A stretch of 64,000 nucleotides of DNA from Streptomyces sp. NBC_01267 (GCF_036241575.1 NZ_CP108455.1:3778001-3842000); one strand, 5' to 3'. Shown: positions 9,318-17,275, counted from the first letter of the stretch. The notes: generated by a model from the letters alone, not told the origin. Numbers and translations are program-made.

Positions 9318-9350
9318 CGGCGTCGGCTCGCACCCGCGCCGCACGAGAGG

Positions 9351-9489
9351 CCGGATCACGCGCAAGGCCGGATCGCGCGCAAGGCCGGATCGCGCGCAAG
9401 GCCGGGCCACGCGCATGGCCGGGCCACGCGCAAGGCCGCATCGCACGCCCATGCCGGATCGCACGCACATGCCGGATCGCACGCACATG
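9351..9489. repeat. 17/18-bp tandem repeat array
   Basis: Eight units follow directly: five of 17 bp (CCGGATCGCGCGCAAGG-like, 9351-9435) and three of 18 bp (CCGGATCGCACGCACATG-like, 9436-9489). They fill the non-coding 9318-9783 interval, which otherwise shows nothing except the probable promoter of the next gene. Long ORFs across the array on both strands are repeat artefacts. Confidence 0.8.
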
Positions 9490-9783
9490 CCGGAGAAATG
9501 TGCCGGAGAACAGCGGTTCGCGGGTCCCTGATCAGCCCTTCGGTAGGTCTTTGCACCGTTCCGCACCAAACATGAGCCCCGTCCGCTCTGCGTCGGTGAG
9601 GTGCGTCTCCCCGGGGCGCCGGCCCCGTCACCGTGGCCTAGGGTGGGCGGCTGCGAACCGCTGCTTCCCCCGCTGACGCTCGCGACTTCGCCCCCCTCAC
9701 CTGGGCGGGAACGGTCCGGGAGCGTCCGACCCGTCCGATTGCGATCTGCTCTTGATAAGACCCAACGGCTTCCGGCCAGGCCT

Positions 9784-11112
9784 ATGAAGATCCCCCGGCC
9801 TGGATTCCGCGCGTCGTCCTCCCCCCAGGTCCCGGCGGAAGAAGCGGAAGAACACGCCGCCTGGACCGCACCGGTGCAGGAGCCCCCGGCCCCACCGGCG
9901 TTCGACGAACCCGCCGAAGTGGAGCCCCCTTCCGAGCTGCTGACCCCCGAAGAGATCCAGCTGATCCGCGCCAGTGTCGCGGCCGTCGCACCGCTGGCGG
10001 GGGACGTGACGGTGTACTTCTACACCATCCTGTTCACCCGCTACCCGCAGGTCAGAGACCTTTTCCCGGCCAATATGGACGTACAGCGGGACCGGCTGCT
10101 GCGTGGTCTGCTGCGGATCGTGGACCTGGTCGACGATCCCGGGAACCTGGTGCACTTCTGCACCCGGCTGGGCCGTGACCACCGCAAGTTCGGCGCCCTG
10201 CGCGACCACTACCCCGCGGTCGGCGCCTGCCTTCTCGACTCCCTGGCCCGGTACGCGGGCGCCGCCTGGAGCGACGCGACAGCCGCCGCCTGGACGCGCG
10301 CGTACACCGCCGTCGCCGACGTGATGGCCCAGGCCGCCGAGGACGACGCACAACTGCGCCCGGCCGTCTGGTCGGCCGAGATCGTCCGCCATGTGCCCCT
10401 GGGGTACGGCATCGCCGAGATCACCGTGCGCACCCACGGCCACTACCCGTACGCGGCCGGCCAGTACGTGAGCATGGAGACGCCCTGGCAGCCCAGGTCC
10501 TGGCGCTACTACTCGCCCTGTCACGCCCCGCGGCCCGACTCCTCCCTCACCTTTCACGTCCGGGCCGTGGACGGCGGACTCGTCAGCCCCGCGCTGGTCC
10601 ACCACGCCCGGCCCGGCGACATCGTCCACCTGGGGCCGCCGCAGGGCGACATGATCCTGGACCCTGGGGCCACTCACGACCTGGTGCTGGTGGCCGGCGG
10701 AACCGGTCTGGCCCCCATCCGCGCCCTGGTGGAACAGGCCGCCATCAACGGCACCGAACGCTACGTGTCCGTGTTCGTCGGTGCCCGCACCGGCGAGGAA
10801 CTGTACGGCCTCGACGACATGCTCAGGATGGCCCAGCGCCACCACTGGCTGTCGGTCCGTGCGGCCGTGTCCCACCAGCGCATCCCCGGACGCGAGGGCA
10901 TGCTCCCCGACGTGCTGCGGGAGTTCGGCCCCTGGTACCAGCACGAGGCGTTCCTCTCCGGCCCGGTCCCCATGGTGACGGCGGCCGTCCAGGTCCTGCT
11001 GGACCAGGGGGTGCCCGCGGCTCGTATCCACTACGACCCGCTGGAGGGTGTTCCGGCCCTGGAATCCACCCCGCTCCCCGTACCACCCGACGAAAGGCGC
11101 CCGATACCGTGA
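9784..11112 (+). CDS. Flavohemoglobin-like protein (globin plus FAD/NAD reductase)
   Basis: The 442-residue protein starts with a Pro/Glu-rich head of about 55 residues. A globin domain follows (about 58-200; LGRDHRKFG with the proximal histidine, then HYPAVGACLL) and then a ferredoxin-reductase module: RSWRYYSP is the FAD-binding RxYS motif, AGGTGLAPIRAL the NAD(P)-binding loop, and FLSGPVPMV the C-terminal signature. Such proteins detoxify nitric oxide or act as oxidases in the cytoplasm. The ATG at 9784 starts the conserved part; in-frame codons upstream look non-coding. Its stop overlaps the next gene (GTGA), so the two are translationally coupled. Order and domains match Hmp-type proteins, but the head is unusual. 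Confidence 0.88.
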   Translation: MKIPRPGFRASSSPQVPAEEAEEHAAWTAPVQEPPAPPAFDEPAEVEPPSELLTPEEIQLIRASVAAVAPLAGDVTVYFYTILFTRYPQVRDLFPANMDVQRDRLLRGLLRIVDLVDDPGNLVHFCTRLGRDHRKFGALRDHYPAVGACLLDSLARYAGAAWSDATAAAWTRAYTAVADVMAQAAEDDAQLRPAVWSAEIVRHVPLGYGIAEITVRTHGHYPYAAGQYVSMETPWQPRSWRYYSPCHAPRPDSSLTFHVRAVDGGLVSPALVHHARPGDIVHLGPPQGDMILDPGATHDLVLVAGGTGLAPIRALVEQAAINGTERYVSVFVGARTGEELYGLDDMLRMAQRHHWLSVRAAVSHQRIPGREGMLPDVLREFGPWYQHEAFLSGPVPMVTAAVQVLLDQGVPAARIHYDPLEGVPALESTPLPVPPDERRPIP

Positions 11113-11732
11113 ACACCCCGCACCACGACGGCTCCCACTCGTTCGGCGAGCGTCGTCTGCAGCAGCAACTCGGCACCACCGCACGCGCCGACGACTTCTA
11201 CGACCGGCAGGTACGCGCCGAACTCACCCCGCAGATGCGCGAGTTCATCGCCCGACAGCCCATGGTCTTCCTCTCCACGGCCGACGCCCGGGGCAACTGC
11301 GACACCAGTTTCCGCGCCGGACCGCCCGGTTTCGTGCAGACGCTGGACGAACGCACCCTCATCTACCCGGAATACCGCGGGAACGGTGTCCTGGCCAGCG
11401 CCGGCAACATCTCCGAGAACCCTCATATCGGCCTGCTGTTCATGGACTTCAGCGACGACCACGTCGGACTCCACGTCAACGGGGCCGCCCGGCTGCGCGC
11501 CGCCGAGGACCAGCAGCCCGGCCTCGACCTGCTGTCCGCGCCCGCCGCGGCCGGTCGCACTCCGCAGATGTGGATCCACATCACCGTCCACGAGGCCTAC
11601 ATCCACTGCTCCAAGCACATCCCCCACCTGGTGCCGGCGCCCCGCGACCGCAACTCGGCCCGCAACCGGCCCAAGGACGCGGAGTACTTCACGGAGACCG
11701 CCCGTCAGGCCGTGGGCCCGGCAGGCCGGTGA
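11109..11732 (+). CDS. Pyridoxamine 5'-phosphate oxidase-fold FMN-binding protein
   Basis: The 207-residue protein has the split-barrel flavin fold pattern: RQPMVFLSTADARGNCDTSFRAG near residue 48, then TLIYPEYRGNGVLASAGNISENPHIGLLFMDF, typical of the PPOX class that binds FMN, F420 or haem. It starts with GTG inside the flavohemoglobin stop, a 4-bp overlap. The pairing suggests the two act together, for example in NO or oxygen stress, with this protein passing or accepting electrons. No substrate can be named. A strong hairpin follows. Confidence 0.85.
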   Translation: MNTPHHDGSHSFGERRLQQQLGTTARADDFYDRQVRAELTPQMREFIARQPMVFLSTADARGNCDTSFRAGPPGFVQTLDERTLIYPEYRGNGVLASAGNISENPHIGLLFMDFSDDHVGLHVNGAARLRAAEDQQPGLDLLSAPAAAGRTPQMWIHITVHEAYIHCSKHIPHLVPAPRDRNSARNRPKDAEYFTETARQAVGPAGR

Positions 11733-11791
11733 GGCGGTGACCCGCTGACGTACCTACCACGCACGACCGGGCCGTACGACCGGTGGCGCAT

Positions 11792-11837
11792 CACCTCGGT
11801 CCTCCGGTACCGGTGCGCGGTACCGGAGGATGAGGTG
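11792..11837 (+). terminator. Terminator hairpin after the flavohemoglobin operon
   Basis: TCCTCCGGTACC (11800-11811) pairs perfectly with 11819-11830 around a 7-nt loop, and CACCTC/GAGGTG extends the stem beyond a small internal loop. It ends the preceding operon. Its closeness to the next start (33 bp) means an operator or leader role for that gene is also possible. Confidence 0.65.
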
Positions 11838-11869
11838 CCGTCACGGCCCCCGCTCATAACTTCGGTGGC

Positions 11870-12508
11870 ATGACCATTCTCATTGCCGACCCCGACGTGG
11901 TCGCCGTGCCCGTCGTGGACGAGGGCGAAGCGCTGGTGGACCTGGCCGGGCTCGGCCTCGCCTGTACGGCCGGGCGGGACCGGCGGAGCCGACAGGTGCG
12001 TTCCGGTGTCGCCGCCCGCCTGGTGGCCGCACAGGCCGCGCTGCCCGACGGGCTGCGCCTGCTCGTGGTGGAGGGGGCGCGTTCGGCGCAGGCCCAGGCG
12101 GAGACCGTCGCGGCCTACACCCGGCAGCTGCGCATCGACTTCCCCGGGGAGGCCGAGGAGGAGATACAGCGGCTCAGCACCCGGTACGTCGCACCCGTCG
12201 CGTACGCACCGCACGTCGCCGGGGCCGCGGTGGACCTCACCCTGGCCGATGCCGTCGGGCGCCCGCTGTGGATGGGCACCGAGGTCGACGCCACCCCGGA
12301 ACAGAGCGACGGGGCCTGCGCCTTCGCGTCGGAGGGCATCGACGCCGAGGCGCGCGCCCGCCGCGACGTGATGGCAGCGGCGCTGTCGGGGGCCGGCCTG
12401 GTGAACTACCCCACCGAGTGGTGGCACTGGAGCTACGGCGACCGCTACTGGGCCTTGACGACCGGCGCCCCGTACGCCCTCTACGGCCCGGTCGAGAGAA
12501 CGTCGTGA
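11870..12508 (+). CDS. D-alanyl-D-alanine dipeptidase, VanX family (M15D)
   Basis: The 212-residue protein carries VanX motifs: EGARSAQAQ with the transition-state arginine (R71), PHVAGAAVDLTL with zinc ligands H115 and D122, and EWWHWSYGDRYWA with catalytic E183 and zinc ligand H186. VanX enzymes cleave free D-Ala-D-Ala in the cytoplasm so that modified precursors are used in cell-wall synthesis. It overlaps the following alanine racemase gene by 4 bp (GTGA). With the ligase-family gene it forms a three-gene D-amino-acid set that resembles parts of glycopeptide-resistance loci. A housekeeping M15 peptidase role is the alternative. Confidence 0.88.
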   Translation: MTILIADPDVVAVPVVDEGEALVDLAGLGLACTAGRDRRSRQVRSGVAARLVAAQAALPDGLRLLVVEGARSAQAQAETVAAYTRQLRIDFPGEAEEEIQRLSTRYVAPVAYAPHVAGAAVDLTLADAVGRPLWMGTEVDATPEQSDGACAFASEGIDAEARARRDVMAAALSGAGLVNYPTEWWHWSYGDRYWALTTGAPYALYGPVERTS

Positions 12509-13656
12509 CGCTGCGCGAGGAGCAGCGGCGGGCCCTGCTCACCGTGGACCTGACCGCCGTCACCGCCAACACGGGCGTGTTCCGCGCCCGTACCCGGGCC
12601 GAGCTGATGGCCGTGGTCAAGGCGGACGGCTTCGGTCACGGCGCTGTCGACGTGGCGCACAGCGCGCTGGCCGGTGGCGCCTCCCGGCTCGGGGTGACCT
12701 CGATCGACGAGGCCCTCGAACTGCGGGCGGCGGGCCTCACCGCGCCGGTGCTGAGCTGGCTGAATCCGGTGGACGCCGACTGGGAGGCCGCGCTGCGCGC
12801 CGACGTCGAACTCGCCGTGCCCGGCGCCGGACACCTGGCGCGGATCACGGCCGCGGCGCGGGCCTCGGGGCGGTGCGCCGCGGTACATCTGCACGCCGAT
12901 GTCGGCATGGCACGGGACGGCGCCGAACCGGCCGCCTGGGAGCCGTTGTGCGCCGCGGCCCGGGAGGCGGAGCGGCAGGGCGTCGTCGATGTCGTCGGCG
13001 TCATGGGGCACTTGGGCTGCGCCGACTCCCCGGAGGACACGCACAACCGCGCGGGACGCCTGCGCTTCCTCGACGCGGTGTCCGCCGCCCGGCGGCAGGG
13101 GCTCCACCCCCGGCACCGCCATCTCGCCGCCACGGCAGCCACGTTGACCGACCCGTCGAGCCATTTCGACCTGTGCCGGATCGGCGCCGGGCTCATCGGG
13201 ATCGACCCGTCGGGCAGCGCCAGGCTGCGCCCCGCGCTGACGCTGACCGCGCCGGTCGTGAGCGTCCGCGACGTACCGGCCGGCACCCCGGTGGGTTACG
13301 GGCACACCCACACCACCGCGTACCGGACCCGGCTCGCGCTGATCCCGGCCGGTTACGCCGACGGCGTCCCGCGCTCGGTCGCCGGGCGCGCGTGGGTGCA
13401 GGTGCGCGGCCGGCGCTGCCCGGTCGTGGGCCGGGTGTCGATGGACCAGACCGTCGTGGACGTCGGCGCGGATCCGGTGGCGCCCGGCGAGGTCGTCACC
13501 CTGTTCGGCCCCGGCCTCGACGGCGAGCCCACGGCCGCCGACTGGGCGCGGTGGGCGGGGACCATCGAGCACGAGATCGTCACCGGCATCGGCTCCCGGG
13601 TCGGGCGGCGCGTCGCGCTCGGCACCCGGCCGCAGGCCGTGCCGGTCTGCGCGTGA
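12505..13656 (+). CDS. Alanine racemase family protein (PLP-dependent)
   Basis: The 383-residue protein has the alanine racemase pattern. AVVKADGFGHG contains the PLP lysine (K39), LIPAGYADGVPRS the second catalytic tyrosine region, and GRVSMDQTVVDVG the C-terminal barrel signature. The GTG at 12505 lies in the stop of the VanX-like gene, which fixes the start and implies coupling. The enzyme would interconvert L- and D-alanine in the cytoplasm. Because it sits in a vanX-ligase context, serine racemisation as in VanT proteins is possible, but the VanT membrane domain is absent. Confidence 0.87.
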   Translation: MTLREEQRRALLTVDLTAVTANTGVFRARTRAELMAVVKADGFGHGAVDVAHSALAGGASRLGVTSIDEALELRAAGLTAPVLSWLNPVDADWEAALRADVELAVPGAGHLARITAAARASGRCAAVHLHADVGMARDGAEPAAWEPLCAAAREAERQGVVDVVGVMGHLGCADSPEDTHNRAGRLRFLDAVSAARRQGLHPRHRHLAATAATLTDPSSHFDLCRIGAGLIGIDPSGSARLRPALTLTAPVVSVRDVPAGTPVGYGHTHTTAYRTRLALIPAGYADGVPRSVAGRAWVQVRGRRCPVVGRVSMDQTVVDVGADPVAPGEVVTLFGPGLDGEPTAADWARWAGTIEHEIVTGIGSRVGRRVALGTRPQAVPVCA

Positions 13657-13699
13657 TCAGCCGGAGCGACGCGTGACCAGCCGGAGCGAACAGAGCACG

Positions 13700-13771
13700 C
13701 AGAACACACCGAGCGTTCAGAACACGCAGAGCGCCCAGAACACACAGAGCGTTCAGAACACGCAGAGCAGG
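13700..13771. repeat. 18-bp tandem repeat between racemase and ligase genes
   Basis: Four units of CAGAACACGCAGAGCGTT-type sequence lie at 13700-13717, 13718-13735, 13736-13753 and 13754-13771, with a partial unit before. The repeat is in frame with the ligase and would encode QNTQSV repeats if an upstream GTG were used, but a good ribosome site follows the array. Confidence 0.8.
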
Positions 13772-13789
13772 AAGCAGAGGAACACGACC

Positions 13790-14866
13790 GTGCCCGAGAC
13801 GGCGAACGGCCCCCTGGCCAACCACCAGTCCGCAGCGAACGGACCCGCAGCGGCGGATGCGGGCGTACGGGCGCGCACCGCCCCCGCCCCGCGGACCCGC
13901 GTCGCCGTCATCGGCGGCGGGCGCAACTGCGAGCACGAGGTCGGGCTCGCCACGGCCGCTTCGGTCGTCGCGTCGCTCGACCCGGACACCTTCGACGCCG
14001 TACAGCTGACCATCGGCCGGGACGGCAGCTGGTCGGGCCCCGACGGCAAGGCCTTCCCCGCCGGTCTCGGCGAGGCGCTGGCGACGATCGCGGACTGCGA
14101 CGTCGTGTTCCCCGCCGTGCACGGCCCGTTCGGCGAGGACGGCACGCTCGCCGCGCTGTGCGAGCTGGCGTGCGTCCCCTACGTGGGCTCCCCGGTCGGC
14201 GCCGGAGCGCTGGCCATGGACAAGTGGGCCACCAAGCTCGTCGCCGAGGCCCTGGGGCTGCGCACCGCGCGGGCCGTCCTGGTCACCGCTGCGGCCGACC
14301 CGGTCACGTCGGCCATGCCGGTCGTGGTCAAACCGGTCAGCGCCGGATCGAGCCACGGGGTCACCCGGGTCGACGACCCCGCCCAGCTGGCGGAGGCGGT
14401 CTCCCGGGCGCTCCGGCTGGACAGCCGGGTGCTGGTGGAGGAGTTCGTCGAGGGCCGCGAGATCGACATCGCGGTGCTCGACGCGGGGAACGGCGGCCGG
14501 ACGGTCGGTCCGCCGCTGGAGATCGTCGTCGGGTCCGGGGCGCTCTTCGACACCGACAGCAAGTACGACGGCACGGCCGACTTCCGGCTGCCCGCCCTGA
14601 TCTCGGAGACCGAGCGGGCGCGCCTCGAATCGGCGTCGCTCGCCCTGTTCGACGCACTCGGCTGCGCCGGGGTCGCCCGCTTCGACTTCTTCCTCGGCAG
14701 CGACGGCGAACTCGTACTCAACGAGGTGAACACCATGCCCGGCATGACCGCGGAGTCCCAGGTGCCCCGGATGTTCTCCTCCGTCGGGCTGCCCTACCCC
14801 GAGCTGCTGAACGTGCTGGTCAACGGCGCGCTGCACCGTCACGGGCGCGAGCGCCGGGCGGGATGA
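13790..14866 (+). CDS. D-alanine--D-alanine ligase family protein
   Basis: This ATP-grasp enzyme has about 358 residues. It shows the family head VAVIGGGRNCEHEVGLATA, AVHGPFGEDGTLAALCEL, PVVVKPVSAGSSHGV (ATP-binding lysine and loop), EEFVEGREIDIAVL, and NEVNTMPGMTAESQVPRM (metal and substrate region). The omega-loop region reads LFDTDSKYDG and keeps the Lys-Tyr pair found in D-Ala-D-Ala ligases. The GTG at 13790 follows AGAGG by 9 nt. An in-frame start at 13673 would add a repeat-coded head of 39 residues. Joining two D-amino acids beside a VanX enzyme would be futile if the product were D-Ala-D-Ala, so a different second substrate is possible. Confidence 0.86.
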   Translation: MPETANGPLANHQSAANGPAAADAGVRARTAPAPRTRVAVIGGGRNCEHEVGLATAASVVASLDPDTFDAVQLTIGRDGSWSGPDGKAFPAGLGEALATIADCDVVFPAVHGPFGEDGTLAALCELACVPYVGSPVGAGALAMDKWATKLVAEALGLRTARAVLVTAAADPVTSAMPVVVKPVSAGSSHGVTRVDDPAQLAEAVSRALRLDSRVLVEEFVEGREIDIAVLDAGNGGRTVGPPLEIVVGSGALFDTDSKYDGTADFRLPALISETERARLESASLALFDALGCAGVARFDFFLGSDGELVLNEVNTMPGMTAESQVPRMFSSVGLPYPELLNVLVNGALHRHGRERRAG

Positions 14867-15012
14867 GAGTCCGAAATCCGGTGCGCGGGGGCCTCACCGG
14901 GGTCCGGGGCGCCTCGGAAGGCACGACGGTATCGTGGCGAAACGCCCCGGACGCCGCCACCGTCCGTACCCGGCGGGGCCACGCTCCCCCGTACCGCATC
15001 GGAGGCCCCGAC

Positions 15013-15135
15013 ATGGCCACGCACGCACCGGTCTCCGCCCGGCCGTCGACACCCACGCACGCACCGGTCTCCGCCCGGCCGACCGCCGCCAGGTCCTGTC
15101 CGGCAGAGCCGGGCGACGCGGCGGTCCGACCGTGA
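15013..15135 (+). CDS. 40-residue repeat-containing peptide, coupled to the histidine kinase
   Basis: A GGAGG ribosome site (15001-15005) stands 7 nt before ATG 15013. The ORF encodes 40 residues with THAPVSARP occurring twice and a single cysteine, and its TGA overlaps the kinase GTG (GTGA at 15132-15135). The strong ribosome site and the overlap support real translation. It has no signal peptide and no known family. It could be a leader that couples kinase translation, or a small partner of the sensor. Confidence 0.5.
   Translation: MATHAPVSARPSTPTHAPVSARPTAARSCPAEPGDAAVRP
15017..15081. repeat. 29-bp direct repeat before the sensor kinase
   Basis: Two identical 29-bp copies at 15017-15045 and 15053-15081 (starting CCACGCACGCACCGG) are 7 bp apart. 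They lie within the 40-residue ORF and encode its repeated peptide motif. Confidence 0.85.
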
Positions 15136-16343
15136 GGGCGATGGATTTCCGCGGTCCCGCCCGGCCCGTCTGGCTCGATCTCGCGCCGGGAGCCGCCGTG
15201 GCCGCGCTCGGGCTCGCCGCCACCGTCACGTCCCACGGAGACACGGCCGGTTTCCCCAGCAAGGCGGTCGTCGCGCTCGGCATGGGCGCCGCCGTCGCCC
15301 TCTACCGGATCGGACCGGCCTGGGCGCTCGCGCTCGTCTGGCTGACCGCCGGTGTGCAGGTGGCCAACCGCTCGGACGTCGCACTGGTGCAGCTCGGTGC
15401 CGTGGTGGTGGCGTACGGCATCGCCCGGCACGGACGGACCGGCACGGTGTGGGCGGGCGGGATCTCCATCCCGGTGGGCGCCGTCTGCGCCGTCGTCTAC
15501 GTCCACGTGAGCGGCCCGGTCGGAGTCGAGTTCAACCTGTCGCCGTTCACCTGGTACGCGCCCTCGCTGGGCTCGATCGACAGATACCTGTCGGTGATGG
15601 CGCCGCTGACCGTTCCGTACATGATCGGCCTGCTGCTGCGGGTCGACGCCCGCTACCGCACCTCACTGGCCAGCAGGGAGCAGGCCGAGGCCCAGGCGCT
15701 GCGGGCCGAGGAGATCGCGGAACTGCGGGCCCAGCAGACCCGCCTGGCCCACGACGTGCACGATGTGGTCGGGCACTCGCTGACCGTCATCCTGGCGCAG
15801 GCCGACTCCGCGCAGTCCCTCGGCGACGAGGACGTGGCCCGCATCCGGGAAGCCATGGCGACGATCTCGGCGACCGCGCGGCGCTCGCTGGGGGACGTAC
15901 GGCACGTGCTGTCGGCGGAGCCGGGAGCGCCCTCGCAGTCGAGCAGCACCATGGAGAGCCTGATCGAAGGGGTCAGGGGCGGTGGCCACGACATACGCAG
16001 CGACGTCCAGGGGGCGTCCCGGCCGCTGCCCCCCGAACTCGACACCGTCGCCTGCCGGGTGCTCCAGGAGATGCTCACGAACGCGCTCAAGCACGGCAGC
16101 AGTTCGGCGCCCATCACCGTGCTGCGCGCCTGGGGGTCGGACGAGCTGCGGATCGAGGTCGGCAACGCCGTCGCCGGCCGCCCCGCCCGGTCCATGGCGG
16201 GCATCGGCCTGACGGGAATGCGGCGCCGCCTCGAAGCCGTCGGCGGGCGGCTGCGGACACTGCGCAAGGACGACGGAAACGGCGGAATGGTGTTCACCGT
16301 GACCGCACGGATGCCCGTGGGGCAACGGGGAGGAAGCACATGA
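15132..16343 (+). CDS. Membrane histidine kinase, NarL/DesK type
   Basis: The 403-residue sensor has five or six membrane helices in the first 180 residues with short loops and no large extracellular domain. A HisKA_3 dimerisation domain (LAHDVHDVVGHSL, likely phospho-His H210) and a HATPase domain (EMLTNALKHG N-box; GIGLTGMRRRLEAVGGRL G-box) follow. The GTG at 15132 overlaps the small ORF upstream. The response regulator overlaps the kinase stop by ATGA. The pair lies downstream of the vanX-alr-ddl genes and may regulate them, but it is not the VanS type (which uses a HisKA/OmpR pair). The signal is probably membrane-borne. Confidence 0.9.
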   Translation: MRAMDFRGPARPVWLDLAPGAAVAALGLAATVTSHGDTAGFPSKAVVALGMGAAVALYRIGPAWALALVWLTAGVQVANRSDVALVQLGAVVVAYGIARHGRTGTVWAGGISIPVGAVCAVVYVHVSGPVGVEFNLSPFTWYAPSLGSIDRYLSVMAPLTVPYMIGLLLRVDARYRTSLASREQAEAQALRAEEIAELRAQQTRLAHDVHDVVGHSLTVILAQADSAQSLGDEDVARIREAMATISATARRSLGDVRHVLSAEPGAPSQSSSTMESLIEGVRGGGHDIRSDVQGASRPLPPELDTVACRVLQEMLTNALKHGSSSAPITVLRAWGSDELRIEVGNAVAGRPARSMAGIGLTGMRRRLEAVGGRLRTLRKDDGNGGMVFTVTARMPVGQRGGST

Positions 16344-17008
16344 CGCAGCCCATCCGGGTACTGCTCGTCGACGACCAGGAACTCTTCAGGTCCGGCGTCG
16401 CCATCAGCATCGACACCCAGCCCGACCTGGAGGTCGTCGGAGAGGCCGGGAACGGTGCCCAGGCCGTACGGATGGTCGAGGAGACCCGGCCCGACGTCGT
16501 CCTCATGGACATCCGGATGCCCGAGATGGACGGCGTCGAGGCGACCCGGCTCATCTGCGCGCCCGAGGCCGCGGCCCGCCGCTCCCGGCCGGTGCGGGTC
16601 ATCGTGCTGACCACCTTCAACCTGGACGACCGGGCCGCCACCGCGATCCGCCACGGCGCGAGCGGGTTCCTGCTGAAGGACGCCACCCCCGACTTCCTGC
16701 GGGCCGCCGTCCGTACGGTGCACGCCGGGAACGCGGTCCTGCTCCCCGACGACCTCCAGACCCTGCTGGACGGCGGGCTCGGCCGCCGCCGTCCGCTGCC
16801 CGCCGAGTACGGCACGCTGACCGAGAAGGAACGCGAGATCCTCGAAGCGGTCGCCCGGGGGCTGAGCAACGCCGAGATCGCCGAGGAGGTCTTCCTCAGC
16901 GAGTCGACGGTGAAGACCCATGTCGGGGGCATCCTGCGCAAGCTGCGCCTGCGCGACCGCGTGCAGGTCGTGGTCTTCGCGCACGACCACGGGCTGCGCA
17001 GGAGCTGA
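16340..17008 (+). CDS. NarL/FixJ-family response regulator
   Basis: The 222-residue protein has a receiver domain (LLVDDQELFR; phospho-acceptor D57 in VVLMDIRMPEMDG; LTTF; K in LLKDATP) and a C-terminal LuxR-type helix-turn-helix (LTEKEREILEAVARGLSNAEIA ... ESTVKTHVGGILRKL). It overlaps the kinase by 4 bp and is its partner. An AGGAAG ribosome site lies in the end of the kinase gene. Likely targets are the adjacent cell-wall genes or the MFS pump; the sequence alone does not show which. Confidence 0.92.
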   Translation: MTQPIRVLLVDDQELFRSGVAISIDTQPDLEVVGEAGNGAQAVRMVEETRPDVVLMDIRMPEMDGVEATRLICAPEAAARRSRPVRVIVLTTFNLDDRAATAIRHGASGFLLKDATPDFLRAAVRTVHAGNAVLLPDDLQTLLDGGLGRRRPLPAEYGTLTEKEREILEAVARGLSNAEIAEEVFLSESTVKTHVGGILRKLRLRDRVQVVVFAHDHGLRRS

Positions 17009-17055
17009 TCCGCCGGCGCCGGCCGCGGCTGACCGCCCGTCCCGCAGACGCTGAC

Positions 17056-17093
17056 GCACCCGCACCCGCACCCGCACCCGCACCACCCTGCGG
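17056..17093. repeat. CCGCAC hexamer repeat
   Basis: Consecutive CCGCAC units follow the response regulator stop, similar to the hexamer tract at 7664-7702. Confidence 0.6.
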
Positions 17094-17099
17094 CCAGGC

Positions 17100-17187
17100 T
17101 GCCTCACTGCGTCACTGCCTCGCTGCGTCACTGCGTCACTGCCTCAGTGCCTCAGTGCCTCAGTGCCTCAGTGCCTCAGTGCCTCAC
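17100..17187. repeat. 8-bp tandem repeat, eleven units
   Basis: Eleven octamers follow without gap: TGCCTCAC, TGCGTCAC, TGCCTCGC, TGCGTCAC twice, TGCCTCAG five times, then TGCCTCAC. The middle five are identical. Together with the hexamer tract they fill the spacer before the MFS promoter. No ORF or stable hairpin is seen. Confidence 0.85.
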
Positions 17188-17219
17188 GGGGAGATTTATC
17201 GTCGCACACCGAATAGTTC

Positions 17220-17235
17220 GGTTACCGATGTAACC
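17220..17235. promoter_or_regulatory. Palindromic operator candidate before the MFS pump
   Basis: GGTTACCGATGTAACC is a 6-4-6 inverted repeat (GGTTAC...GTAACC) located 37 bp before the MFS start and 8 bp before its upstream ORF. It is the kind of site bound by TetR or MarR dimers. No regulator gene is adjacent. Confidence 0.5.
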
Positions 17236-17242
17236 TGAAGAC

Positions 17243-17275
17243 ATGAACCACTGTCCCGCGCAGGCGACGGCATGA
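17243..17275 (+). CDS. Ten-residue upstream ORF overlapping the MFS start
   Basis: ATG 17243 opens a 10-codon frame (MNHCPAQATA) whose TGA overlaps the ATG of the MFS gene in an ATGA junction. The geometry supports translational coupling or a leader-peptide control of the pump. Its own ribosome site is weak. Confidence 0.35.
   Translation: MNHCPAQATA

Noticed and set aside
11705..12427. 240-codon minus-strand frame over the VanX-like gene
   Set aside because: Antisense to VanX motifs and crosses the terminator hairpin.
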